From CAWVSB01 sp046710535 (lineage in GTDB: Bacteria; Pseudomonadota; Gammaproteobacteria; Pseudomonadales; CAWVSB01), in assembly GCA_046710535.1 (NCBI GenBank), contig JBKEHH010000008.1, forward strand, positions 69,582-133,581: a stretch of DNA of 64,000 bases, in the 5' to 3' direction. The notes below the pieces were generated by a model, which saw only the letters and a list, made by a program, of their open reading frames with translations, was not told the origin of the DNA and ran no database searches. Of the stretch, positions 45,543-53,801 are shown piece by piece. Position 1 is the first letter of the stretch. Each line of letters starts with the position of its first letter. The translations under genes were made by a program, and so were the position numbers.

Positions 45543-46121
45543 CTATTCGCTTGCTAGCCGTTGCTTTAGTTTTTCACGCAAGCTATCTATGCCAGGCTTA
45601 TTATCTAGGATTTCTTGCGTAGACAAACCACTTAACTCATAGGGAAACACCAACCACTCGTCAGTACTGTGTAAATAATAATCAGGCTTTTTATCAGTTT
45701 TATTATTGCTTGGTTTAAAATACGGCGTGGCGATTTTTATGGTCGGAGTATTAAGGCGACATTCTGCATGCAGGTCATCAACCACCTGCTTTACACTTAG
45801 ACCTGTGTCATACACGTCATCTACTATTAATACAGAATCTTTAGCGTTAGCATTTTTAACGATATAGCTTAAGCCATGCACTTTTACTTTAGTGGCTCGC
45901 TTTTCAATGCCAGTGTAAAGCGAGGTACGAATTCCAATATGATCAGTATGAATACCGAAATAATCCAATAATTCCTGTACCGCAATACCAACCGGAGTAC
46001 CGCCACGCCACACGCCGACAATGTAATTAGGAATAAAGCCACTATCTAGAATCTGTAAACCTAAATTAAAGGAATCGTCTAATAATTGCTGGGCACTTAT
46101 ATATTTTTTAGAAACAGACAT
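45543..46121 (-). CDS. Purine phosphoribosyltransferase-like protein
   Basis: This type I phosphoribosyltransferase of 192 residues probably acts in purine salvage (hypoxanthine, xanthine or guanine). The PRPP motif is SVLIVDDVYDTGLSVKQV, with the flexible loop and base-binding region at IVGVWRGGTPVGIAVQELL. The sequence is somewhat longer and more divergent than Hpt or Gpt. It is convergent with the SDR (21 bases between stops). Together with the purine nucleoside permease-like lipoprotein it suggests a purine salvage habit; this is inferred. Confidence 0.82.
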   Translation of the reverse strand: MSVSKKYISAQQLLDDSFNLGLQILDSGFIPNYIVGVWRGGTPVGIAVQELLDYFGIHTDHIGIRTSLYTGIEKRATKVKVHGLSYIVKNANAKDSVLIVDDVYDTGLSVKQVVDDLHAECRLNTPTIKIATPYFKPSNNKTDKKPDYYLHSTDEWLVFPYELSGLSTQEILDNKPGIDSLREKLKQRLASE

Positions 46122-46247
46122 ATTAAATCACTGAATAAATTTGAATGGAATTTTGGCATACTGTGTCTGTCAGCAGCCATGGTGTCAACAAGCATCAGTC
46201 AGAACGCTTTCATTTTATAGCTTTTCCGTCCAATCAAGGATCAGACT

Positions 46248-47030
46248 GTGCCAAAACTGTGCGCTAATCTTTCAATGCTATTCACAGAGGTCGCTTTTCT
46301 AGACCGCTTTGAGCTAGCAGCCAAGGCAGGCTTTACAGGTATTGAATGTTGGTTTCCCTATGATTTTAACGCTAGTGATATCAAGCAGTGGCTACAAGAC
46401 AACAACTTACAACAAGTATTATTTAACCTTCCCGCAGGCAACTGGGCTGCAGGTGAACGCGGTATAGCCTGTCACCCAAACCGAACAGTAGAATTTCGAG
46501 CAGGTGTTGGCCATGCGATTGACTATGCGGTTGAATTAGACTGCAAGCAATGTAATGTTCTCGCCGGCATCAGACCTTACAACGTTAGCGATCAACAGGC
46601 CTTTGATACTTTTGTTGCCAACTTAAAGTATGCCAGCGACGCCTTTAAACAAGCGGGCATTAAATTATTAGTCGAGTCGATTAACACCTTTGATTTTCCC
46701 GGCTTCTTTTTAAATAACACCAATCAAGCGGTAGAAGTAATTACCGAAGTTGGCTCAGACAATTTATTTTATCAATATGACATTTATCATATGCAGCGCA
46801 TGGAGGGTGACTTATACGCAACAATAAAAGCAAATTTAGCTTATATCGCACACATGCAATTAGCCGACAACCCAGGCAGGCATGAACCTGGCAGTGGCGA
46901 GATTGATTTTCCATGCCTACTCGATAATATTGATAGCATGGGATATCAAGGCTGGATAGGCGCCGAGTACCAGCCAAGCGGCGCAACAATAGACAGCCTT
47001 AACTGGGCGAAATTTTGGATAAAACAATGA
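46248..47030 (+). CDS. hyi: Hydroxypyruvate isomerase
   Basis: Hyi interconverts hydroxypyruvate and tartronate semialdehyde in glyoxylate metabolism. The TIM-barrel protein of 260 residues has CANLSMLFTEVAFLDRFELAAKAGF, GIECWFPYDF, LLVESINTFDFPGFFL with a metal-binding Glu, and DIYHMQRMEGDL with a metal-binding pair. NPGRHEPGSGEIDF is followed by WIGAEYQPSG. The start is GTG at 46248. It overlaps the glycerate kinase by 4 bases (ATGA), so they form one operon. Tartronate semialdehyde reductase (glxR) is not in the window. Confidence 0.92.
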   Translation: MPKLCANLSMLFTEVAFLDRFELAAKAGFTGIECWFPYDFNASDIKQWLQDNNLQQVLFNLPAGNWAAGERGIACHPNRTVEFRAGVGHAIDYAVELDCKQCNVLAGIRPYNVSDQQAFDTFVANLKYASDAFKQAGIKLLVESINTFDFPGFFLNNTNQAVEVITEVGSDNLFYQYDIYHMQRMEGDLYATIKANLAYIAHMQLADNPGRHEPGSGEIDFPCLLDNIDSMGYQGWIGAEYQPSGATIDSLNWAKFWIKQ

Positions 47031-48316
47031 GCGATACCAACAATCTAGCAGAGTTAAAACCCGACGAGTTTTTGCTCAGCTTATTTAATACCGCCGTTAG
47101 CGCCGCTAGCCCACACCAAACACTGCCCAGTTTTTTACCTGCCAACACCAATCGTAAAGCTATTGTTATTGGCGCTGGTAAAGCGGCGGCGTCAATGGCA
47201 CAAAGTATTGAGCAGCATTGGGAGGGCGAACTAAGCGGCATAGTCGTAACGCGTTACGGACATGACTTACCCTGCAATACGATAGAGGTCGTACAAGCTT
47301 CCCATCCAGTCCCCGACAACGTCGGCGAGAAAACTGCTCAACGTATTTTGGATCTAGTCTCTACGCTAACTAAAGATGACTTGGTCATTTGCTTAATTTC
47401 TGGTGGCGGCTCATCACTGCTAGCACTGCCGGCCGACGGCATCAGTCTTACTGACAAACAAAAAATTAACAAAGCATTACTGAGATCTGGCGCGGCGATA
47501 GATGAAATGAACTGCGTGCGCAAACATTTATCAGCTATCAAAGGCGGCAGGTTAGCCGCCGCTTGCCACCCCGCTCACGTTATCACCTATGCTATATCAG
47601 ACGTACCCGGCGATGAGGCAACCGTTATTGCATCAGGTCCAACAGTTGCAGACCCGACAACATCAGCTGATGCGCTAACAATATTACAACACTACAAAAT
47701 TGCAGCACCTGACAACATATTAAGCTGGCTAAACAGTAGCGTTGCTGAAACCATAAAGCCCGGCGACGATATATTGAACGGCTGCGAGTATCACTTAATC
47801 ACCACCCCCAAAGCTGCCCTAACTGCCGCAATTAACAGGGCAGAAAAAAGTGGTATTGGTGTGTTATCTCTAGGTGCCCAGATCGAAGGTGAAGCCAGTG
47901 AGGTGGCTAAACAGCATGCCGATTTAGTTGTCTCTATCATTAATGGTGAACATGAAACAAAACGGCCCTGCGTAATTTTATCTGGCGGTGAAACTACGGT
48001 AACCTTAAAAGGTAATGGCCGCGGTGGTCGCAACGCCGAGTATTTATTAAGCCTTGCTAATTGCCTACAAGGCACACCCAACGTTTATGCCCTAGCCGCC
48101 GATACTGACGGCATAGATGGCAGTGAAGACAACGCCGGAGCTCTGCTCTTACCTAGCACATGGCAACGCGCATTAGACTTAGACATTGACCCCGTCGCCA
48201 TGCTTGCCAATAACGACGGGTATAGTTTTTTTGAGCAGCTAGATGATTTGATTATTACTGGGCCGACACGAACTAATGTAAATGATTTTAGAGCGATATA
48301 TATCGCTGGTGAGTAG
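47027..48316 (+). CDS. gckA: Glycerate 2-kinase, MOFRL family (GckA/TtuD type)
   Basis: This kinase phosphorylates D-glycerate to 2-phosphoglycerate, delivering carbon to enolase and pyruvate kinase. The about 429-residue protein has AIVIGAGKAAASMAQ, VVQASHPVPDN, CLISGGGSSLLALPADGISL and NCVRKHLSAIKGGRLAAACHP. The MOFRL C-terminal motif GRGGRNAEYLLSLA follows, with AADTDGIDGSEDNAGALL near the end. The longest ORF starts at a TTG (47015), but the ATG at 47027 overlaps the hyi stop in an ATGA junction and is preferred. A hydroxypyruvate reductase annotation is an old synonym of this family. Confidence 0.92.
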   Translation: MSDTNNLAELKPDEFLLSLFNTAVSAASPHQTLPSFLPANTNRKAIVIGAGKAAASMAQSIEQHWEGELSGIVVTRYGHDLPCNTIEVVQASHPVPDNVGEKTAQRILDLVSTLTKDDLVICLISGGGSSLLALPADGISLTDKQKINKALLRSGAAIDEMNCVRKHLSAIKGGRLAAACHPAHVITYAISDVPGDEATVIASGPTVADPTTSADALTILQHYKIAAPDNILSWLNSSVAETIKPGDDILNGCEYHLITTPKAALTAAINRAEKSGIGVLSLGAQIEGEASEVAKQHADLVVSIINGEHETKRPCVILSGGETTVTLKGNGRGGRNAEYLLSLANCLQGTPNVYALAADTDGIDGSEDNAGALLLPSTWQRALDLDIDPVAMLANNDGYSFFEQLDDLIITGPTRTNVNDFRAIYIAGE

Positions 48317-48398
48317 CTAGCTAACTCAATCTTAGGGCATGGGATATCTAAATCTAGAAACTGCCAAAGATAGGTCTATTGGAAAGTCAGCTTTGTCT

Positions 48399-48440
48399 GC
48401 AGAAAGCAGAAAGCAGAAAGCAGAAAGCAGAAAGCAGAAA
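48399..48440. repeat. Tandem 7-base repeat, six copies of GCAGAAA
   Basis: Six exact tandem copies of GCAGAAA occupy 48399-48440 in the 332-base gap between the glycerate kinase and the decayed permease; the rest of that gap holds no gene or terminator that I can see. Exact identity of the copies suggests recent slippage. The unit is 7 bases, so copy-number change would alter any overlapping reading frame, but no gene crosses it. Confidence 0.9.
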
Positions 48441-48648
48441 TCTTACATTAAGGCAAAATTAATGCTACTCGTACAAGCTGTCACTAGTAGCGAGATACTA
48501 ATATTTCTGACGAGATTAAGACTTTGCTTATAACGGCGCGTTGATAAGCGAGTTGCCCTATAACAAAATGTAACAAGAGCCTAGGGTGACTATCGAACAT
48601 AACTTTGCTGCATCGCTTGATAAGATTATAGAGCTCTAGCTCACTAGT

Positions 48649-49893
48649 ATGAGAGAGACATATGATGATCAACCTGCGACTCTTCCCCGCACTCTGTCGC
48701 CCTGGCAGCTGACATTTTATGGCGTTGGTACAATTTTAGGCGCTGGCATATACGTGCTCATTGGAGAAGTTGCAATAGTAGCAGGAATGTGGACACCCCT
48801 GTCATTTATTATGACTGCACTATTAGCCGCATTAACAGGTTTATCATTCGCTGAGCTGTCAAGTCGATTCCCTCTCAGCGCAGGCGAAGCCGTATATGTA
48901 AAACAGGGCTTTAACAACAAGTGGCTGTCTGTGACGGTAGGCCTGGCAGTAGTACTGACAGGAATAGTATCTAGTGCGACGCGGGTAAACGGGTTTGTCG
49001 GCTATTTTCGTGAGTTTGCAAACCTGCCTGACATTATAGTGATCTGCGTGGTATGTATTCTACTCGGCGTGGCAGCGGCCCGGGGGGTATTGCGGAGTCT
49101 GTCAATGTGGCGATCGTAATCACCATTGCTGAAGACCTCGGATTGATCGCGTTTGTTATTGTTTAATTGCCCGCAGTGATGAATCGAGAAGTAATGTCAC
49201 TAGTGCCTCAAGCGATGAGTGATTCGTCACTTTGGTAAGGCCTGCTTTCTGGAGCCGGAGTCGCCTTTTATGCCTTCATCGGTTTTGAAGACATGGTCAA
49301 TGTTGCCGAAGAAGTAAAATACGTACGCCGCGTGATGCCGCGGGCCATCGTTTTGACCTTAGTTATTACTTCGATACTTTATTTTGTTGTAGCATTTGTA
49401 GTTATTCAGGCTATACCTTTGGCGGAACTCAAAGCCAGCGAGGCACCATTAGCAAAGGTATTTTACCAAGCGACTGGGTCTTCAAGCATGATAAGTGTCA
49501 TTGCGTTATTCGCAGTAATAAATGGCGCGCTCATTCAAGTGGTAATGGCTGTACGAGGGCTTTATGGCGGGGGCAGACAAGGCTGGCTGCCGAAAGTGTT
49601 CGCCAAGGTACATAAAAAAATCAAACATCGTTATTGGCAACTGGCTTGGTAACTTTACTTGTTCTAGTTTGGCTCTGTGACTGCCTCTTGGTACATTGGC
49701 GCGGCTAACTTCATTTATCATTCTGGTGATTTTCACTGTGGTGAATTCCGCATTGGTGCGAATCAAAACACGTAATAATGATTCGCAAGAAGACAGTAGG
49801 TTTTATTATGTCCCCATGTGGGCTCCCATTGCAGGAACAATATCCAGCGCTCTATTTGTCGCAATTAATAGCGTCGCGTTACTACAGAATTAA
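48649..49893 (+). pseudogene. Decayed APC-family amino acid permease
   Basis: Three pieces together recreate one amino-acid/polyamine permease. The N-terminal piece (48649-49085) has LTFYGVGTILGAGIYVLIGEVA and GLSFAELSSRFPLSAGEAVYVKQGF. The middle piece (about 49086-49650) has GVAFYAFIGFEDMVNVAEEVKYVRRVMP. The end piece (49696-49893) has ARLTSFIILVIFTVVNSALVRIK. They lie in frames +1, +3 and +1. The first shift is in or near a run of six G at 49082-49087, and two in-frame stops (near 49163 and 49238) and at least one further shift near 49650-49690 follow. The last codons overlap the convergent glutaryl-CoA dehydrogenase by 4 bases. It is not functional. Confidence 0.85.
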
Positions 49894-51074
49894 AAAGCCG
49901 GAATACCAGTCTGCGTACGACCAAGAATTAAGCCATGAATATCATGAGTACCTTCATAGGTATTCACTACTTCCAAATTCACCATATGACGCATAATAGG
50001 GTATTCATCAGAAATACCATTGCCGCCCAACATATCGCGAGCGGTGCGGGCAATGTCTAATGACTTACCACAGGAATTACGCTTAATAAGCGAGATAAGT
50101 TCTGGCGATACATTGCCCTGCCCCATTAACTCGCCTGCCCGAAAGCAGCCTTGTAATGCCAAGCTAATGTCAGTTTGCATATTGGCGAGTTTCATTTGTA
50201 CCAATTGATTGGCGGCTAGTGGCCGGCCAAACTGTTTACGGTCCAACACGTATTGACGCGCGGTATGCCAGCAATCCTCGGCTGCACCCAGTGCGCCCCA
50301 AGCTATTCCATAACGGGCATTATTTAAACAACCAAACGGACCTTTTAGCCCGCTAACGTTTGGTAATAATTGATCTTCACTGACAAACACTTCGTCCATC
50401 ACTATCTCGCCAGTAATCGATGCACGCAGCGCTAACTTGCCTTCAATTTTAGGCGCACTTAAACCCTTCATACCTTTGTCTAAAATAAAGCCACTGATTT
50501 TACCGTCGTCTGTTTTTGCCCACACCACAAACACGTCAGCTATTGGGCTATTCGATATCCACATTTTACTACCGCTAATACTATAACCACCGTCTACGCT
50601 GCGGGCACGAGTAAGCAGTCCACCAGCATCTGAACCGTGATCTGGCTCGGTTAAACCAAAACAACCAATCCACTCGCCAGTGGCAAGTTTCGGTAAATAC
50701 CGTTCTCGCTGCTCTTCATTGCCGTAGGCATAAATGGGGTACATAACTAAGGAGGACTGCACGCTCATCATTGAGCGATAGCCAGAATCGACTCGCTCAA
50801 CTTCGCGAGCGATTAAACCGTAAGAAATATAATCCACCCCAGAGCAACCGTAGCCATGAATGGTTGAGCCTAATAAGCCCATTGCGCCCATCTCTTTGAA
50901 TATGGCAGGGTCTGTTTCTTCAGCCCTAAAAGCTTGCTGCACACGTGGCTTTAATTTGTCTTGGGCATATTGCGCGGCACTATCTCTTACTAAGCGCTGC
51001 TCGTCAGTCAGTTGCTGCTCTAGCAAAAACGGGTCTTGCCAGGTGATTTTTTGCCATTTATTGCCATTAGACAT
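49890..51074 (-). CDS. gcdH: Glutaryl-CoA dehydrogenase
   Basis: This FAD enzyme oxidatively decarboxylates glutaryl-CoA to crotonyl-CoA in lysine, tryptophan and aromatic degradation. The 394-residue protein has FGLTEPDHGSDAGGLLTRAR, KMWISNSPIADVFVVWAKT, RYGIAWGALGAAEDC and the catalytic Glu in VVNTYEGTHDIHGLILGR. The glutarate-binding Arg region is preserved in the MSVQSSL segment context. In contrast to the acyl-CoA dehydrogenase pair at 16.4 kb, it keeps the classical YEGT glutamate, which makes it a useful internal comparison. The LysR regulator often found beside gcdH is absent. It diverges from a LuxR-type regulator across 151 bases. Confidence 0.93.
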   Translation of the reverse strand: MSNGNKWQKITWQDPFLLEQQLTDEQRLVRDSAAQYAQDKLKPRVQQAFRAEETDPAIFKEMGAMGLLGSTIHGYGCSGVDYISYGLIAREVERVDSGYRSMMSVQSSLVMYPIYAYGNEEQRERYLPKLATGEWIGCFGLTEPDHGSDAGGLLTRARSVDGGYSISGSKMWISNSPIADVFVVWAKTDDGKISGFILDKGMKGLSAPKIEGKLALRASITGEIVMDEVFVSEDQLLPNVSGLKGPFGCLNNARYGIAWGALGAAEDCWHTARQYVLDRKQFGRPLAANQLVQMKLANMQTDISLALQGCFRAGELMGQGNVSPELISLIKRNSCGKSLDIARTARDMLGGNGISDEYPIMRHMVNLEVVNTYEGTHDIHGLILGRTQTGIPAF

Positions 51075-51225
51075 AAGGAAACCTATATTTCTGAGTAATG
51101 AGTATTTTGGTATCGATTCATGGCCGCTATACTCAATACAAAGTTGAATACTATGACAACATGACTTAATGTGATCACATTACATTGAGTATTTACATAA
51201 GACAATAACCACGGCTTACAACGTT

Positions 51226-52098
51226 ATGAGTAAGGCTTTGCCAAACAGCCCTATTGCCCAATTTAGCAAGTATACAGCTATGCTATTAGAAAAGGTTGGC
51301 AGCGATGAGTTTCCCGAACTGATGGTCGCTATGTTAAAAGCCATGGTAACGATTAACGACGCCACGATTGTTGTATACCCCGACACCTTGGCACCCGTGA
51401 TTGATTACTTTGATGCCCCAGAAGAAGGAGGCAGCCATAATTTAACTGTGTTTTTACAGGGCGCGTTCTTACTAGACCCATTTTATTTGTCCTATGCGGC
51501 GGATAAAAAACAAGGGTTTTACAGTTTGAAAGAGCTAGCACCCAGCGCCTTTAAAACCACTGAGTATTACAATACTTACCAACGTATATCTGGCATCCAT
51601 GACGAATGCGGCTATTTAATACCAACGGGGGGCGATGGCTTTGTAAATATCTCACTTAACCGCACGACCCTTGCGCGTAATTTTTATCAAAAAGAATTAA
51701 AACTATTGAAAGACATTGAACCGATTGTCACTCAGCTTGCCCGCCAACACTGGCTAAGTAGCGCTAAGCCGGCGGTAAAAGGTCATAAAAACTTACGTAA
51801 ACCACTACAGTCAGCCTTGGATGACTTTGGCGGCAGCGTACTTACCGACCGTGAATGCCAGGTAATTAACAAGGTATTACAAGGCCAAAGTACTAAGGCG
51901 ATTGCTGGGAAGCTAACGATATCCAATGAAACCGTAAAGCTGCATAAAAAGCACGCCTACGCCAAACTGGATATCAATTCTCAGTCAGAGTTATTTCACT
52001 TATTTTTAGACTCGTTAATGAGTGTTGATAATTATACTGGTGGTGACACACTAGACTATTATTTAAACCACACAACGTCGGCCAATAAAAACCCATGA
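51226..52098 (+). CDS. LuxR-type transcriptional regulator
   Basis: This is a DNA-binding regulator of 290 residues. The C-terminal LuxR helix-turn-helix is clear: LTDRECQVINKVLQGQSTKAIAGKL, then SNETVKLHKKHAYAKLDI. The N-terminal 180 residues do not match a receiver or an autoinducer domain I can recognise; they look like a ligand-sensing alpha/beta domain without Asp phosphorylation site. It overlaps the TPR-sulfotransferase gene by 4 bases (ATGA), so it is translated with it, and lies upstream of a TonB-dependent receptor, which it may control. Confidence 0.87.
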   Translation: MSKALPNSPIAQFSKYTAMLLEKVGSDEFPELMVAMLKAMVTINDATIVVYPDTLAPVIDYFDAPEEGGSHNLTVFLQGAFLLDPFYLSYAADKKQGFYSLKELAPSAFKTTEYYNTYQRISGIHDECGYLIPTGGDGFVNISLNRTTLARNFYQKELKLLKDIEPIVTQLARQHWLSSAKPAVKGHKNLRKPLQSALDDFGGSVLTDRECQVINKVLQGQSTKAIAGKLTISNETVKLHKKHAYAKLDINSQSELFHLFLDSLMSVDNYTGGDTLDYYLNHTTSANKNP

Positions 52099-53684
52099 GT
52101 ACGTCAACAAAAGAGCAACAAACATTACAGCAACTGCTAAATAAAGGCTTTAACGCGCTATCTCAAGGCAATATCAAAGAAGCTTCAGGCTGTTGCCAAC
52201 AAGCGCTAAAGGTAAAACCTGACTTAGTTCAGGCGCATTTTCTGGTTGGCCTTGTAGCACTCGAAACCGGCGAGAGAAAAACCGCCTTTCAAGCTTTTGG
52301 ATCGGTTACAACTTTAGACAAAAAACACGCTGCAGCCTGGGCACATTTGGCAAAATTACATATGGCTAATGGCGAAATCAACAAAGCGGATACGGCATTG
52401 CAACATGCACAACATATCTCAACCAAAGACCCTATGGTGCATGATTTAATAGGCAATATACTAACGCAAATGGGCGAGCATGGAGAAGCATTAAAAAGTT
52501 ACATAAAAGCTAATCAATATCGCCCCGACCATCCGCCATTTATGCTCAATTATGCAAACAACATGATTTACCACGGCTATAACGATGAAGCAAAAACGGT
52601 ACTAAGTGACATTATCAATATTAGTCCAAATTACCCCCAAGCTCATTGGTCTTTAGCAGGCTCGCAAAAAGCGAAAAGCACCGCACACATAGAACAAATG
52701 AAAAAGGTAATCTCAACTAGCCCGCAATCAGAACGAGCGAAAGCTTTTTACTACTTTGCCATGGGTAAAGAGTATGAAGATTTAACAATGTGGGATGAAG
52801 CGTATGCAGCAATTGAGCAAGGCGCAAAACAGCGCCGTAAAACTATAGAATTTGATGAAGCCGCAGAAATAGCAACCTTCGAATATCTGCAGCAACATTT
52901 TACTAAAGAGTGGTTTGATAATGCACCAGAGGGCAATTCTGACCGATCTCCAATTTTTGTATTAGGTCAACCCCGTACAGGGACTACATTAGTAGAGCGT
53001 ATTATTACCAGCCATTCAAAAGTACATTCTGCTGGTGAGCTTCAACAATTTGGCCTAGCGATTAGAAGACTTAGCGGCCACCAAGATCCAAAGCGATTTT
53101 CAACAGAGTATTTTAAAGAGGCATTAGAGTTAGATCCAAAAAAAGTAGGTTCATTATATCTCACAACAACGAGAAAACTCGCCGGTGACACACCATATTT
53201 TGTCGACAAGCTGCCTCAAAATTACTTACTAATCCCGTTGATACTCAAAGCTTTACCTAATGCCAAAATCGTCCATCTAACCCGTCAACCTATGGATGCC
53301 TGTTTCGCCAGCTACAAACAGCTATTTGCCGATGCCTATCTGCATTCATATGACCAAGCAGAGATGGCACGACATCATGCGCGCTACCGACATTTAATGG
53401 ATGTATGGCGCGAGCGCTTCCCTAATCAATTTTTTGATATTTCTTATGAGGAAACAGCCCGTAATTTAGAACCAAATGCTAGAGCATTGATAGAATATTT
53501 AGGACTACCCTGGGAAGACAGCTGCTTACATTTCCACAAGCAAGCGGGAGCAGTTTCTACCGCTAGTGCTGCGCAGATACGCGAGCCAGCACATACTCGG
53601 TCAATCGGGCGCTGGAAGAAATATGAGAAACAACTAAGTTTAATGAGTGATACCCTTGAAGCACAGGGTATCAAACCAGAATAA
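52095..53684 (+). CDS. TPR-repeat sulfotransferase
   Basis: This 529-residue protein has tetratricopeptide repeats in its first half (several helical pairs of 34 residues between about 10 and 210, such as VQAHFLVGLVALETG and AAWAHLAKLHMANGEINKA). The second half is a PAPS-dependent sulfotransferase domain with the 5'-phosphosulfate loop PIFVLGQPRTGTTLVERII and the 3'-phosphate region VHLTRQPMDACFASYKQL. It would move sulfate from PAPS to an unknown acceptor. The TPR part might bind a protein or peptide acceptor, which recalls tyrosylprotein sulfotransferases. It is translationally coupled to the LuxR regulator and followed after 117 bases by the TonB receptor. Confidence 0.87.
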   Translation: MSTSTKEQQTLQQLLNKGFNALSQGNIKEASGCCQQALKVKPDLVQAHFLVGLVALETGERKTAFQAFGSVTTLDKKHAAAWAHLAKLHMANGEINKADTALQHAQHISTKDPMVHDLIGNILTQMGEHGEALKSYIKANQYRPDHPPFMLNYANNMIYHGYNDEAKTVLSDIINISPNYPQAHWSLAGSQKAKSTAHIEQMKKVISTSPQSERAKAFYYFAMGKEYEDLTMWDEAYAAIEQGAKQRRKTIEFDEAAEIATFEYLQQHFTKEWFDNAPEGNSDRSPIFVLGQPRTGTTLVERIITSHSKVHSAGELQQFGLAIRRLSGHQDPKRFSTEYFKEALELDPKKVGSLYLTTTRKLAGDTPYFVDKLPQNYLLIPLILKALPNAKIVHLTRQPMDACFASYKQLFADAYLHSYDQAEMARHHARYRHLMDVWRERFPNQFFDISYEETARNLEPNARALIEYLGLPWEDSCLHFHKQAGAVSTASAAQIREPAHTRSIGRWKKYEKQLSLMSDTLEAQGIKPE

Positions 53685-53801
53685 ATATGGTAGTTTAGAA
53701 ACTAACACTGAAGGGGTATACAGCTTAAAAACTTGATTAGTTATGGTGATGACTTAAATATGTATTAATAACAGACTAAAAAATTAAAACTGGAGAATTA
53801 T

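Noticed and set aside
48399..48440. Short tandem repeat considered as a CRISPR array
   Set aside because: The 7-base copies are directly adjacent without spacers and no cas genes are near.
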